Assembly: GCF_031143425.1 (NCBI RefSeq)
Contig: NC_090450.1
Coordinates: 170,857,272 to 170,921,271 of the forward strand
Direction: 5' to 3'
Length of the DNA stretch: 64,000 nucleotides
Source of the DNA: Pleurodeles waltl
Lineage: Eukaryota > Chordata > Amphibia > Caudata > Salamandridae
In this document: in pieces, positions 42,508 through 53,512 of the stretch
Layout of the letters: each line of letters opens with the position of its first letter
Numbering within the stretch: the first letter of the stretch is position 1
Notes under the pieces: model-generated
What the model saw: only the letters and a program-made list of their open reading frames with translations
Told to the model about the DNA's origin: nothing
Database searches by the model: none
Program-made: the position numbers and the translations under genes

Positions 42508-44113
42508 TTGTTTTTCCTCCTCGGTGCACTGATATTGATGTTTTTAGCCCTTTGGTATTTTTATTTTTTTGATCCTATATCAATTATTACACGCATGCGT
42601 AGAACTGTTGATAATGATATTGACCATCACCCTCTCCATACTGCTTTGTTTGATAATATGTGGTATCAGCACATGCATAGTAAAGGCCCATCCACGTCCA
42701 ACACCAGTTGTTATATATGTTCTCTCATCCCCCATGCTGCTGGAGTAGATAGATTGCATCTCCCTAAAGAGGTATCTACAAACATTACACATTGTCTCCT
42801 GCACCTATTTTTATGCAGAATGAGAGCACAGCTACAACCAACTCACGTTAGTCCTGTTACTGCATTAGTTAACACAACTAGATTTGACACCACCCCAGAA
42901 GTCCTACAAGTCCTGACAGAAAAACAAGAGATAATGAAGAAAGCAGGGCAAAAAAGGTCTCCCCCAGATTGGGAAAAAGGGGTATTACGTCAAGGTATTT
43001 TTGGAAGGTCTTACCCATCATCTGAATGTAGTAACTATTTAGCTAAGCCCCTACCCCCTGATTGCGCAGGCAGGCCAGTTCTTGGTATCACAGGATCAGT
43101 ATTTGCCCATGATAAATGGCATACAGAGGCCAAGTTCACATGTAGAGCAATATCATTATGGAATGGCACCGAGACACAAGGTTCACTAAGTTTTAATAAG
43201 ATAATAGGCCAATGTCAGGAAATATGGGATGCGAACATCCAGAGATATACATGGACAGGAACTACCATACACCCTAGAATAGCAATGAAATTAACACCGT
43301 TTTCTCTTTGTTTCAGAGGGAATGGCACAGTGAAGGTGGGGAGTAACATCACCACCTACAACTCTGATATACAGGGCGGCACCTCCAGCCTGATGGATCA
43401 CTATTGGATGTGTGGGGACCGTCTCCGTATACAACTACCCCCGAACTGGAATGGCCTCTGCTCCCTAGTGACTTTGCACACCCCCTCCCTGGTGATACCA
43501 GGTGTGGACATCTCTCAGTTACATGACCATCCCAAGAGCCGTCCAACAACCTTGCTTCACCATTACCGGACAAAAAGAGCTGTTGAGTATTTTGGTACTG
43601 CAGTGCGGAAAGGCGTTCCACAGGAACATAGACTATGTAATGATGCCAAAATCTTTTTTGGTAGCATCCTACCATTTATTCAGGCGAAAGCAACTGCAAG
43701 CTGGCTGCAGATCACGCGCGTTGAATTGATGAAGACCATAAATGCAACCGAAGATGGGTTCAATGCTATCAAGGAAGAACTCCGAGCCCTTAGGCTGATG
43801 GTAATGCAACACAGATATCGACTTGGTTTGAAGGAGGGGTGTGTAAGAAGACTGGATCGGCCTGTTGTACTTATGTGCTGGCCAATGATGCGGACAATGG
43901 GACAGTAACTCAGGCCATTCAGACATTGCATGATCTACAAAAGAAAATGATCGATGAGGGGGTGCCACTGATGGGTGGTTCGAGGGCTGGTTCGAATAGG
44001 TGCCGTCCTTGATGTCGGGGTTGTTCAAGGCCTTGTTGCCTTTGATCGTGTTGTTCCTCTTGATGTGTCGTATTTTTCAGGTAATAATAGCATGTTGCAA
44101 AAGGATGACATCT
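42508..44113 (+). pseudogene. Endogenous retrovirus envelope glycoprotein
   Basis: The first frame (42508-43908, 466 codons) begins with a hydrophobic leader (residues about 1-21) and covers the surface subunit with several N-x-S/T glycosylation sites. It then has an RTKR furin site (43567-43578) and the start of the transmembrane subunit with a VELMKTINATEDG heptad region. A frameshift at about 43815-43835 moves the rest to another frame, where a CX6CC motif (43842-43868) is seen. A stop near 44005 precedes a hydrophobic membrane anchor at about 44020-44100. CX6CC and this heptad wording mark a gamma-type envelope. It is broken by a frameshift and a stop. Only one long frame remains open. 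Confidence 0.8.
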
Positions 44114-44218
44114 AAATTGGGAGGGACAGAGTAGTGGGTATGTGGTGATTCCCCTAGTTTCATTAGTAGGTGGGAAGGTAGGAAAAGTAGTTGAATAATC
44201 AACTAGAGGGGGGAATGA
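44114..44218 (+). promoter_or_regulatory. Polypurine tract and 3' end of provirus body
   Basis: A purine run ending GAGGGGGGAATGA lies directly before the TG that opens the 3' LTR. This is where plus-strand DNA synthesis would be primed. The rest of the interval is short and non-coding. Confidence 0.6.
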
Positions 44219-45027
44219 TGTAGGAAGAATAGGAACACATCATATACATCACATACATACAAACATAAGTTCCCAAACCCCAATACAAACATTGTATGCT
44301 AGAAATAGTTGTTAACCAATGTAAGTAGTAAAAGGCTTAATACATGACATGTTAAAAAAGACAAACTGTGGGTTCACTAGAAAAGGCAGGTCATATTTAG
44401 GACAAACAATCATTACTTAGGGAACTTATACAGATGCTACATTGTTAAGTTAGCTGTGCTGAAACACACAAGAGGCCCAAACCACATTAGAATGAGAGAT
44501 TTTCTTTGGAGCTGCACCAACTGTGGCTTTCACTTAGCATGAACCGGGTGGAACAAAAGGGTGTATCCTGCCTTAGGGCATTAGTCCTAAATACCAGTAC
44601 AAAAAGTCATTCATATCTTGGTGAGGGGAACTGTGTAAGGGTCAGATAAGCATTTGCACAAGGCAGGGCTACTGTGAGCATCATATAACATATAATCACT
44701 TAATGTGCAGAAAGATAGAGATGCTGAATGACGTCAATGTTACTTACCCACCCATGAGGCGACCAATAATCATGCATGTGCTCTTTTCAAGAGGTACCTC
44801 TCCCTTATTATCTTATCTGTACTGCTTGTTCTTGCTTACGTCAATGCTCAACTTGTGACCATAGTTTTTTGTGGTTTTCACAGTATAAATACCACTGCTT
44901 GTGAACTAGAACTTTGAACTTCAGTCATGGATTCTATGTTGAGACTGCCTGTTGTTCCCAGCTGAAAATCAATTAAACCTATGTCAAATTGATCAGTCTT
45001 ATTTTATTAACAGATTTCCTTCTAACA
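44219..45027 (+). mobile_element. Endogenous retrovirus 3' LTR
   Basis: An 809-bp block opens TGTAGGAAG after a polypurine tract and closes TTCTAACA, with TG/CA ends. A TATA-like word GTATAAATACC lies at about 44882-44892, with a possible poly-A signal variant AATTAAA at 44971-44977. No matching 5' LTR is visible in the window, so the age cannot be read from LTR divergence. Gypsy integrase resumes right after it. Confidence 0.75.
44882..44892 (+). promoter_or_regulatory. TATA-box-like element in 3' LTR
   Basis: The word GTATAAATACC sits in the expected place for an LTR promoter, about 80 bp before the poly-A signal-like AATTAAA at 44971. Function is not shown. Confidence 0.45.
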
Positions 45028-45459
45028 CCAGAAATGGATCAATGTCAACCAAAAAACTAGCCACAGACATCATGCAAGAGAGTCAGGTTTACATGTAGGA
45101 GACATTGTCCTACTAAAGGAGAACTCCTCTGGAAGCAAATTCCACCTGCCGTTCGACAAGAACCCTGGACCATCATTTGACGGAACAAATCCATGATTGT
45201 TGCTGGCAGAGGAGATTCCACTGTCACATGGAACACCTCCATGTTCAAGAGGGTTCACTCTCCACCAACCTCTGGTGATAATGAGTCTCATTCACTTTCG
45301 TCTGGTTGTGATCAGGTGGCTGCGTCTGACTCAGATGATGATGTCTTGAATTCCCAGTCCGTGTTGAGTCCTCCCTCCGAACAGGGTGCAGATGATCTGC
45401 CACCTGTAGGTGTTTCCTACTGGGTTCCTGATGCAGAGAGGTCTACTCATACCAGGTAG
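45028..45459 (+). pseudogene. Ty3/gypsy integrase C-terminal domain
   Basis: Right after the retroviral LTR the reading gives RHHARESGLHVGDIVLLKE, the standard entry to the gypsy integrase C-terminal domain, then PFDKNPW-type and MIVAGRGDSTVTWNTSMFKR words (45190-45255). It then has an acidic, serine-rich tail that stops at 45459. Two frame changes occur. This continues the integrase interrupted at 33848, with roughly 50 residues missing between. It belongs to the element whose LTRs are at 29513 and 45575. Confidence 0.8.
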
Positions 45460-45574
45460 AGATTACATGTTAATCCTGCCCCATCTCAGCAGTCGTGTGA
45501 TCATCTAGTGTGAACTGCTATTTTTCCAGCCTGATGAGTTTCCAGTAGGTTGTGTTATTTGTTTTTGGGAGGAA
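45460..45574 (+). other. Ty3/gypsy 3' untranslated region
   Basis: Short non-coding stretch between the integrase stop and the 3' LTR. The polypurine word TTTTTGGGAGGAA at 45562-45574 directly precedes the LTR. Confidence 0.6.
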
Positions 45575-45868
45575 TGTAGTGTTGCACCAGTGACGGAACT
45601 TGTTGCGAGGCACTACCATATAGAATAAGATATAACCAGAGGGGAGCCTCCCCGACTCCCCTCCATGTCCATGCTAAATGGTGGTGACCAGCGGGTCACA
45701 TGTGGAGCGTTGTAAGTAAAGTAAGGCCAGCAGGGCGGGGTTAGAGCGAGATATGGCAAGTAGTAGATACCCTGCTGGCTCTGTAAAACTAATATTGCAT
45801 CCGTGTATTATTTAACACGCAAGCACTCGCGTGTACGCCAAACTACGAAAAAAGCACATGACATTACA
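45575..45868 (+). mobile_element. Ty3/gypsy 3' LTR
   Basis: 294 bp matching the 5' LTR at 29513-29783 with point differences and an extra 20-odd bp near 45805-45830. It opens TGTAGTG and closes ATTACA. GCAGC follows at 45869-45873, matching the duplication before the 5' LTR. The divergence of roughly one tenth between LTRs (by eye) says that the element is not recent. Confidence 0.88.
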
Positions 45869-45941
45869 GCAGCCTTGGCTGAAATTCTGTGGTGCAACCT
45901 GAAGAGCGATTACAGGAAAGATGGATGAGTTTTCAGATACT

Positions 45942-46602
45942 GAGCCAGATGTACAAAGCCCGTTTTGCATTTCTTAACAGTCTGTGATGTATTTCAGGCC
46001 GTTAAGAAATGCAAAGCGGCCTTTTCTTATGTACAAAGGTCATTAAGAAATTGTAAATTGCGATTTCTACTCTGTAGAAATCACGATTTGCGATTCCCAG
46101 AATAGGAAATCACAAATAGGGATTTCCTATTTGTGATTCCTATTCTGATGTACAAAGCATTAACTAAATGCGACTTGGGCATTTAGGAGATGCAAGTCGG
46201 TTGTAACCAGGTGCAATTTTAAAAAAAGCACCCCAAGAGGCTTTTTTTAAAAATTTCAATAGAGAACGCACGTTCCCCTTAGGCATATGTGTGCTCTACT
46301 GGTGCACCCCTATTTTTGGGGTGTGCGGAGGGGGGCCTTTGCCCTTTGCATTTCTCGTTTTGCATTTCCTAAATTGTGATTTCTTACCAAGAAATCGCAA
46401 TTTAGGAAATGCAAAACCAGCCCACTGACTAAAATGTAATGGGATTTCTTAATACTGATTTCCTAATGGCAATTCCTACTTTGTAGGAATCGCTATTAGA
46501 AAATCGGTATCTCTGTATATAGCATTTTGCATTTCTTAAATAACGATTTCTATGAAGTCGCTATATAAGAAATTCAAAATTGCATTTCTGTACACCTGGT
46601 CT
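45942..46602. mobile_element. MITE with CAGATGTACA-type termini
   Basis: Opens AGCCAGATGTACAAAGC and closes TTTCTGTACACCTGGTCT, imperfect inverted repeats. Much of the inside consists of paired arms, for example GGAAATCACAAATAGGGATT with its complement at 46105-46145 and ATTTCCTAAATTGTGATTTC near 46360-46410 with its complement. It differs in sequence from the two other MITE families in the window. Non-coding. Confidence 0.75.
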
Positions 46603-47705
46603 GCTTTCTGTTGCCCAGCAGAAACTTAAAAGGTGAAGCATCTGCCTAAAGTACCATCCATTAGAAATAAACATAGGAAAACAAACCAAAAACAGTAATC
46701 CTAGTAAAAAAGAAAATCATACAGTCACAACACACAAGCAGTGTAGTAGTGTAGAAGTGAAATGAGAAATGCAATCACTACAAAATTAGCAGCGACAACA
46801 TAATCACAGCTGTAAAGCAGTAAAAATAAATAGGAAATATCTATAGGCAATCCCCAGGTAAGGCCAACCAGACAGAAGCTGTGAAGCCAATTTAATGTTT
46901 AAGGCTCACTTATCTACGATCCAAGTGCAACAGAAAACAGAAATATAGGAGTCACCTAGAAGAGGTGTGGGTGGAAGATCAAGTTAATTATGTGAGACTT
47001 CCCAGATTATTATATTATTGATATTCCCATAATGCGCACATTGCCACTGTTAACATTAACTGTTTGTAATAGTAAGTGTTCCTTTTAAATTTTGCACAAC
47101 TTAGCCATATTTTCCAGCTCACTGCCATCCTTACCCTGGTTGTTATGCTAGCTGGCCTTTGGAAATCTCAGATTAATTATAATACTGCCCGGTGTGGCAA
47201 CAAGGACAGAGTAATCAATATCAAGCAAGAGTTCAAGATCGTAGCTCACTGTGACCATGTTGGCTTACGTTTGAGACAACTTTCAGATCATCTTATAGTT
47301 TGAGATTATTTTGCCTCTCACTATTTGGGGGGCCATCACTTTTCTCTGCAGGGAAACAGCCACCAGCTCAACAGACTGAACTGGTGATAGTAGCAATGGG
47401 GTTTCCATGGACAGCATTACCTCCTTTTGGGGGCTTGACTTCTAGACCGTAGATTTTAAAATCACAAGCTCAGACATATATTTCTTGCAAACCTCCCTTT
47501 CTATGTAATGACCTAGGGCTTCATAAAAGAACAAAGACATTGGTGGAGAAGCACTACTGCTACCGGACAGTACATGCCCTCATTCTCTGGCAAAGAAGAA
47601 TATGGCAAATGCATGTCCTTGTGTTCACTATTATTGGCATCATCTGTGTCTGGGTAAGTGCTATTAGGACCAATTGTCCAAAATTGATTATTGTAATTTT
47701 ACAAT
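46603..47705. other. No gene seen
   Basis: Non-coding sequence with A-rich patches. A 75-codon frame at 47076-47303 has no recognisable domain. Confidence 0.5.
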
Positions 47706-47706
47706 G

Positions 47707-48210
47707 AGGGGAATATTTAGGAGCCCCTAGCGCCATTCTTTTATGCTAATGTGGAGTTAGAAGGCCAAAATCCCCGCGGCATACTTACAAAGTGGCGCAA
47801 TTCATGCATTGTGCCACTTTGTAACCCTTTGCGCTACATTATACCTGCACCAGGCATAATGTATGCAATCAGGGGTGTTCCCCTATTGGGGGGCAAAGGT
47901 GGCAAAAAAATGACGCAAGGAAATCTAACAGATTTCCTTGCGTTATTTTTTGTGGCACTTTAAACGCCTGCTCAGAGCAGACGTTAATAGGGGTCTTCTG
48001 TTATTTATAATAGGCCCCTATGTACTCTGCAGGAGTAGCACCAAAATGTTGGTGCTACTCTGCAAAGTACATCAATAGCGTAAAAAATAATGACACTATT
48101 GCCCCCTACCCTACGCCATGGTGTGCCATATTTTAAATACGGCACACACATGGTGGTGGTAGGGGGCGGTAAAGGGCACTGTGTGCATGGCCACTTTTCT
48201 TAAATATGCC
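47707..48210. mobile_element. MITE, GGGGCATATTTA-type, TGA duplication
   Basis: Opens GGGGAATATTTAGGAGCCCC and closes TCTTAAATATGCCCC with TGA on both sides. Internal paired arms include GGAAATCTAACAGATTTCC (47927-47945) and a GTACTCTGCAGGAGTAGC block matched by its complement 40 bp on. It is the best-preserved member of this family here. Confidence 0.8.
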
Positions 48211-48213
48211 CCT

Positions 48214-51142
48214 GAATGTTCTGACTATGCTACCGCTCATCTTCAATGACTAAAGAAACATGTTGAGTGATCCTTAAAAAGATCTTCAGGTCCATGTCAT
48301 AAATTAATTGTTACATGTTCACTGGTTACAGGTAGCAGCATACATAAGGTTGAAGGTCTTGATTTTAACCAACAAAGCAGCCCTGTCCCTGTCCCAGGTT
48401 ATACCCTAACTTTTAAATAGCACTTTATAATTCTGGTTTTAGGATGGCATTTACCCTTCTGCACAGCAAACATTTTTTGGCCTTGCTCACGCTTGAGGTC
48501 AAGGAGGAATCTAAAGTTAACTGGATTGCTAGTACAGGAATGGGCCTTCCAAGTCTTTAAACCTATGTGCTTTCTTCCATTGACGTCTGTCCTAAGAATG
48601 AAAAACCCCTGGATTGAGTGAAATTAATCTGGTAAGTGGAACTTCTAGCAGTAAATTTCCTAAAAGGGTGCTGTGAATTTAAACCTGCCCGTGAATATAG
48701 GTAGGAGTGTGCAACATTTTATTGAAAGAGCCAAAATTTACAATGTTTTTCTGATGTGCAATGTTGGGTGAAAACGTATTTGAGTGAATTCGTAATTTGA
48801 ATGATGCAAATAACCATAACTGATAAATTAATGAATTTTGTGCTTAAAATGATATGATTATCTCATATAAAAGTGTAATTAATAATGTAGTAGAGTTGTG
48901 CCAAATGTTCGTGTGGAACACCATTATTTTTAAAAAAGGATTCAGCTTGTAATGTCTTGGTCATCCTGCTCTTGCTCATTTCCCCTCCAATCAGTTACCA
49001 TTTGCAAGTCTCACCTACATTCAGTTTGTACAGAAAATAGGGAGCAATGACATCAAAGCACCGTACTGTTAGAAAGCATACATTGTGAATTAAACTTTCA
49101 TTGTGTTCCTAATGTATCATTTTGAAGAATATCTGCTGTCTTTTCCGATATAAGAGTGTAGAATAACCTAATTCTATGGGCTGATGTTAAGAAAATGTTT
49201 CATATTCTGTTGTACATCTCTGGAGTACAGTTGCTGAGGAAGCAAGCGAAAGATTTTTCTTAGCTTTAGAAACTGGTTAGTGTTAAGAGCCTTTTAAATT
49301 TATGTAAAAGTTTTTGATTTTAAAATGTGACATAACCATGATCATGCCATGCTGAGTTAGCAGTTTTATTAATTAACATGCTTAAATTCTGAATAAAAAC
49401 CGCAGATTTTGACTTTCATTCTACTTCCTGAAATTCTGTCTAATTATTTTGAGATTTTCGTTACTACTTAAGATGCTGTTAGCACTCTTTATGAGTTTGA
49501 CACTTAGAATCTAGATTGACTAACAAGAGTTATGATTTGTGATTCTGTATTCTGTATCTGAGCCTTCATGCCAAAATATGCACAGTTCTTTGTAATGCTC
49601 AGTTTGCTCATTCTGTATTAAACCTTTTAAACGTAATATTGATCTAGACCACAGTTTTCAAGTGGTCCCAGTTACTATGTTTTTACTTTGCTAACTTTAT
49701 GTATTAATAGGGAGGGTAGTCTCTTGCCGCTAGATCAATGAGAAGGATTGTAGAGCTGAACTGCCTAAGGTAAATAGTGGAGGTCATTTGATATTGGAGT
49801 TTATCTCCCACAAAGGTTTGGTAGCAGGGGACGGTTTGTGTAAGAGCACCTCCTCGTCAAGGGGTCCCCTGAAGATGTTTTGTAGTTTTGAACCATTTAT
49901 GCCCAAATTGAAGGAGAAAGGAGTTTTTGAGAAGTGCCATTTCTTTGGTGTCAGATCCTCCTGAGAAGTGACTAGCTGTATTGGCTGTGCGTTCCTGAAT
50001 TAAATATGACTAGCAAGAAATTGGGTGGATGAATGTGTTTGATAAATGATTTGTGATAATGGATTTCTGGGTTGTTTGGACATGTGATAATGATTGTGGG
50101 TTTTATTGGTGGATTCATTGATGATGTTTTATTCATATTTGTGATCACATTTGAAGATTAGCATGTTAATAATTTTAACCAATTTGGTAATTGGATTCAT
50201 CAAAAATCCAAGATCTCGAGAGATTGATTGTCTGTATTGTGGTGTGAAGTGTGAGGTGCTGCTTACACACCTGTAGGGATTCTGAATTAATGAATTTTCT
50301 TTTCAGGTTTAAAGTTTTAACTTGAGGTCTTGACTCAGAGGTAGATTACTGCAGGTCAGAATAACCCTAGCAAGAACTTTTGCGCAGAATTGTTGTGGTT
50401 CTTTCTTTCATTACTTACATTAAAGGATATGGTTTGAGATTGGGTTACTTTAGTTAAAGAACTGATGTATTTCCTTTCTAGGGTAAACAGGCAAAGGTTT
50501 TATCTGTGTAATGTGATTTCTTGTGGTTGCATAGTTGTCATCTGTTTATGAAGAGGAGGTGCTGAGCCAGGGAGCCACGCTGGGAATGGTGAGACTTCAC
50601 CACAAAGCTGCACACTGATTTGTTAGTTTCTGGCACAGTTGCACTGTGATAGGTTGAACTTTGCCAGAGCCATGCTGTTCTTGGATGTTGTTCGCACAGT
50701 TTGTTTATAAAGTTCTATTGCCATTTTAAATTTGTCTTTAAGTCTATTTAGTTCAAAATAGGCATGGTATATTTTGAAAACCTAAACCAAAGGAGATACC
50801 TAGACAGCGTGAAATGATGGAAGAGTTCTGGCATACACCTGGTTCTCTGAATGGCATAAATATAGAGCACATGATGAGGTTTTACATTTTCCATTGGTTG
50901 GTAATGTTAACAAGTTAGATTTTCTGAGACAATCCATGTATGATATAAAGCCCATGCTAAGAACTACACAGTTGAGGTACTTAACAAATAGGATTGTATG
51001 GTGACTGAAAAGGAAAGAGAAAATAAAGAGAAAAGCATAAAGAAGTAATTTAAGGGCTGATTAGAAAGTAAACTAGATTGCCAAGAGAAGAGTTGGAGGG
51101 AAGATATGATAGATTGTGTGAAAAATTTTCCTGCCATAGTTA
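48214..51142. other. No gene seen
   Basis: About 2.9 kb of AT-rich sequence. The right part (from about 50.3 kb) probably holds the 5' LTR or leader of the retrovirus-like element that follows, but I could not pair it with a 3' copy. No ORF or repeat could be supported. Confidence 0.45.
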
Positions 51143-52015
51143 ATGGAAAAGAGCAGAATAAGGAGTAGAATAAGGAAAGATGAGGAATGTGATGATGATG
51201 ATCAAATCATAAATATACTGTTGAATTCTAGATCTTCTCCATATACAGATAAATCGATGAAGGCAACAGGGTTTGCTGTGGAATTGAGAAGGATGCTAGG
51301 GGAGATACTAGAGTGGCACAAGCCCCTACTGGATTGTACTGAATGCCCCAACAGAATTGACAGCTACAATGACAGTGCCTAGTACAGGTGGGAGGACTGT
51401 ATTAGATCATATGCAGGTTACTCCCGTGAGAGCAGTAAAGGTAGAGAAGTTGGAATTTTGAAAATTCAGTTTGGTGAATACTACAGGGAAATGCAGACTT
51501 CAACAGATTATTGATTTACATTGCTGATGAAATGCAGAATTTAATAAAAGAAGCAGATGAAGTACACAATAAATTGGAAGAATTAGCTGATGAGCTAGAA
51601 GTTGATATTAGAAAAATGTAAAGTGAAATTATAAAATGGATTTAACTCATGAAATTAAAGAAATGTGCTTGATTACTGTAAGAGCTCATATTAAAGATTT
51701 AATTGAGAAAGCGAGATATTGGTATGATCCAAAGAAATATTAAGAAAAATGGAAGAAAGAGTCAGCAAATAAAAGACAAAAGAAAGGGACTGAAGGAAGG
51801 CAAGAAATATTGCATGTGATTCAGAAGTAGGCACAAATTCAGTGGTGGAATTTTCTTTAAGGGAAGTACATGGAACTTGGTGCATATTCTCTGGCAGAGA
51901 GCTGATTTGTATGCTTTTATGAATAATTTTCCAAAGTTGCAAGAAGACCCAGCAAAGTTGGATGAGGAAATACATCGGTAGACACACATTTCTCTAGTGT
52001 TATGGACTGATTTTT
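51143..52015 (+). pseudogene. Second endogenous retrovirus: gag fragment
   Basis: A 79-codon open frame (51143-51382) leads into a stop-rich stretch. Near 51895-51980 the reading gives ADLYAFMNNFPKLQEDPAKL, the start of a gamma-type capsid (D-L-x-x-x-x-x-x-F/P-P-x-x-x-E-D-P). The rest of the capsid and the zinc knuckle are missing, replaced at about 52015 by an L1-like fragment. Heavily decayed. Confidence 0.65.
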
Positions 52016-52019
52016 TGTT

Positions 52020-52450
52020 CGATAAACCCTTTTAATTGAGTTTCTCACACAACAGTGCACATCAAGACACCCAGATAGTACAACGCTAGGCATCGCAGGA
52101 CAGCAAGACACAGGACGAATGAATAGAGCGATATCATCATCCTGCAGGCAGGCAGTGAGGAACATACAGTGGTGTCCCATGTTTAATCCAATTATCCCAC
52201 CCATTTCCCAAATACTCAACCATGCTTCTTTGGGCATCCCCAGGTTTGTATATGGGCTGTTCCTGTTAAGCGCACCGGGCTACCCTGCGCCTCCATTGCA
52301 ACAGGGTGGGAGTAGCAGGATTCTTCCAGTTGGCAGCTATGTGTCACTTGGCCACCATAAGCGCTATGTCCAGGAACACTCAGTCTGCCCTTGAGCCCCC
52401 AGAGCCCTCCAAAACTCCGAGCAAAATCATCAATGGCAAGAGTTCCACCT
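52020..52450 (-). pseudogene. L1-like LINE ORF2 C-terminal fragment
   Basis: Reverse-strand reading near 52216-52400 gives CYSHPVAMEAQGSPVRLTG, then THIQTWGCPKKHG. These correspond to the CWRxCxxxGTxxHIWWxCP block near the end of L1-type ORF2, followed by a FGKWVG segment matching the usual F-W-x-x-V. Key residues differ (HIQTW for HIWW), and stops follow. It sits between the gag and RNase H parts of the second retrovirus, so it is an insertion or a product of rearrangement. Confidence 0.55.
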
Positions 52451-52489
52451 CCATCCCAACACATCAGTCAGGTCTGTTACCACAGCAGT

Positions 52490-52830
52490 CCAGAGAAACA
52501 CCTTCCTTACCAGATGTGACATCAGTGCAAGTAGCAGAATGAATTGCCCTAATGAGAGCTTGCTGTTTGTCAGATAGTTTGAGTGTGATAATTTATATAG
52601 ATAGCCAGTATGATTGTAGTGCTGTTCGTGATCTTGGGCAACTATGTTAACAGAGGCGTTTTATAATGTCTTCAAGAGCTATGATTAAAAAATGGAATGC
52701 ATATCTTGGATTTGTTAAATGCAATTCGAGAACCAGAAGAAATAGCTGTGGTTAGGTGCTTAGCCCATAGGCTGACAAGGATATGGTAACTCTGTGAAAT
52801 AGATATGCAGACCAGATGCCCTTGAGGAGG
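52490..52830 (+). pseudogene. Second endogenous retrovirus: RNase H fragment
   Basis: The forward reading shows LPDVTSVQVAE (52518-52540), ALMRACCLSDSLSVIIYIDS and QYDCSAVRDLG, which is the RNase H segment with the catalytic Glu and Asp of gammaretrovirus-like elements (usual form IYTDSRYA). A stop replaces a tryptophan in the L-W-x-x-RGF block. Further on, REPEEIAVVRC-like words (52728-52760) mark the end of the domain. The RT proper is absent upstream. Confidence 0.7.
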
Positions 52831-53512
52831 AGTCAAACGTTGAACAAAATGAAAAAGGTGATCCCACAATGCAAGTTGTTTCTTTATGGATTTGATACAG
52901 ACATTTCTAAGTGAATTACGAGATATGCAGAAGGATGATCCTGAAAATGGGAAAGGAAAATGGGAATAATCAAACTATAAAAAGAAGTATCAGGATTTGT
53001 AAGTAACTTAAGAGCAAAAATGTGTTCTGTCAGATTTTATGCTATTACCTATGTTTAAAAATTTGCATAGAGAGACTAATGCAAGAAGGGATAACCTGTT
53101 AGAATCTCCCGGATGTACTGGTTGAATACAGAAGTTCAACATGTTGCTGAGGATGTTTGTAGTTGCTGCCTAACATGCCACTTAAATAATTAGGGGAAGA
53201 AAACTGTTATGGTTATAAATCACACTGGCAAATTAGAAGGCTCACTTGCAGGATTGCAGGCAAACTTTATTAAGATGCCACAATGTAATGGCTTGAAAGA
53301 AGTTTTGGTACTAGCCTGCCTGTTTTCAAAATGGGTGGAAGCATGTCCCCAAGAGAATAGCAGATAATCTTACATTTGATGCTAAGTTGAGCACTCTTCA
53401 AAAATGAAGTGTTGCAAATAATCTGGACAGCCTTTAAGATCAAGCAGAGATTTCATTTTAGTTATCAACCCCAATCATCAGGTATGGTAGAACATACCAT
53501 ACGTCACACTGT
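52831..53512 (+). pseudogene. Second endogenous retrovirus: integrase, first part
   Basis: The zinc-domain region is blurred (CSCCLTC-type word near 53158-53178). The core is clearer: GLQANFIKMPQCNGLKEVLV, FSKWVEACP (53247-53350), and FSYQPQSSGMVEHTIR (53456-53503) with the catalytic Glu kept. The first catalytic Asp is replaced by Asn (53263-53265). The frame is cut at about 53512 by an LTR-type insertion and resumes at 55753. Confidence 0.75.

Noticed and set aside
52119..52542. Forward frames of 78-91 codons
   Set aside because: Antisense to the L1-like fragment or part of the broken RNase H reading.
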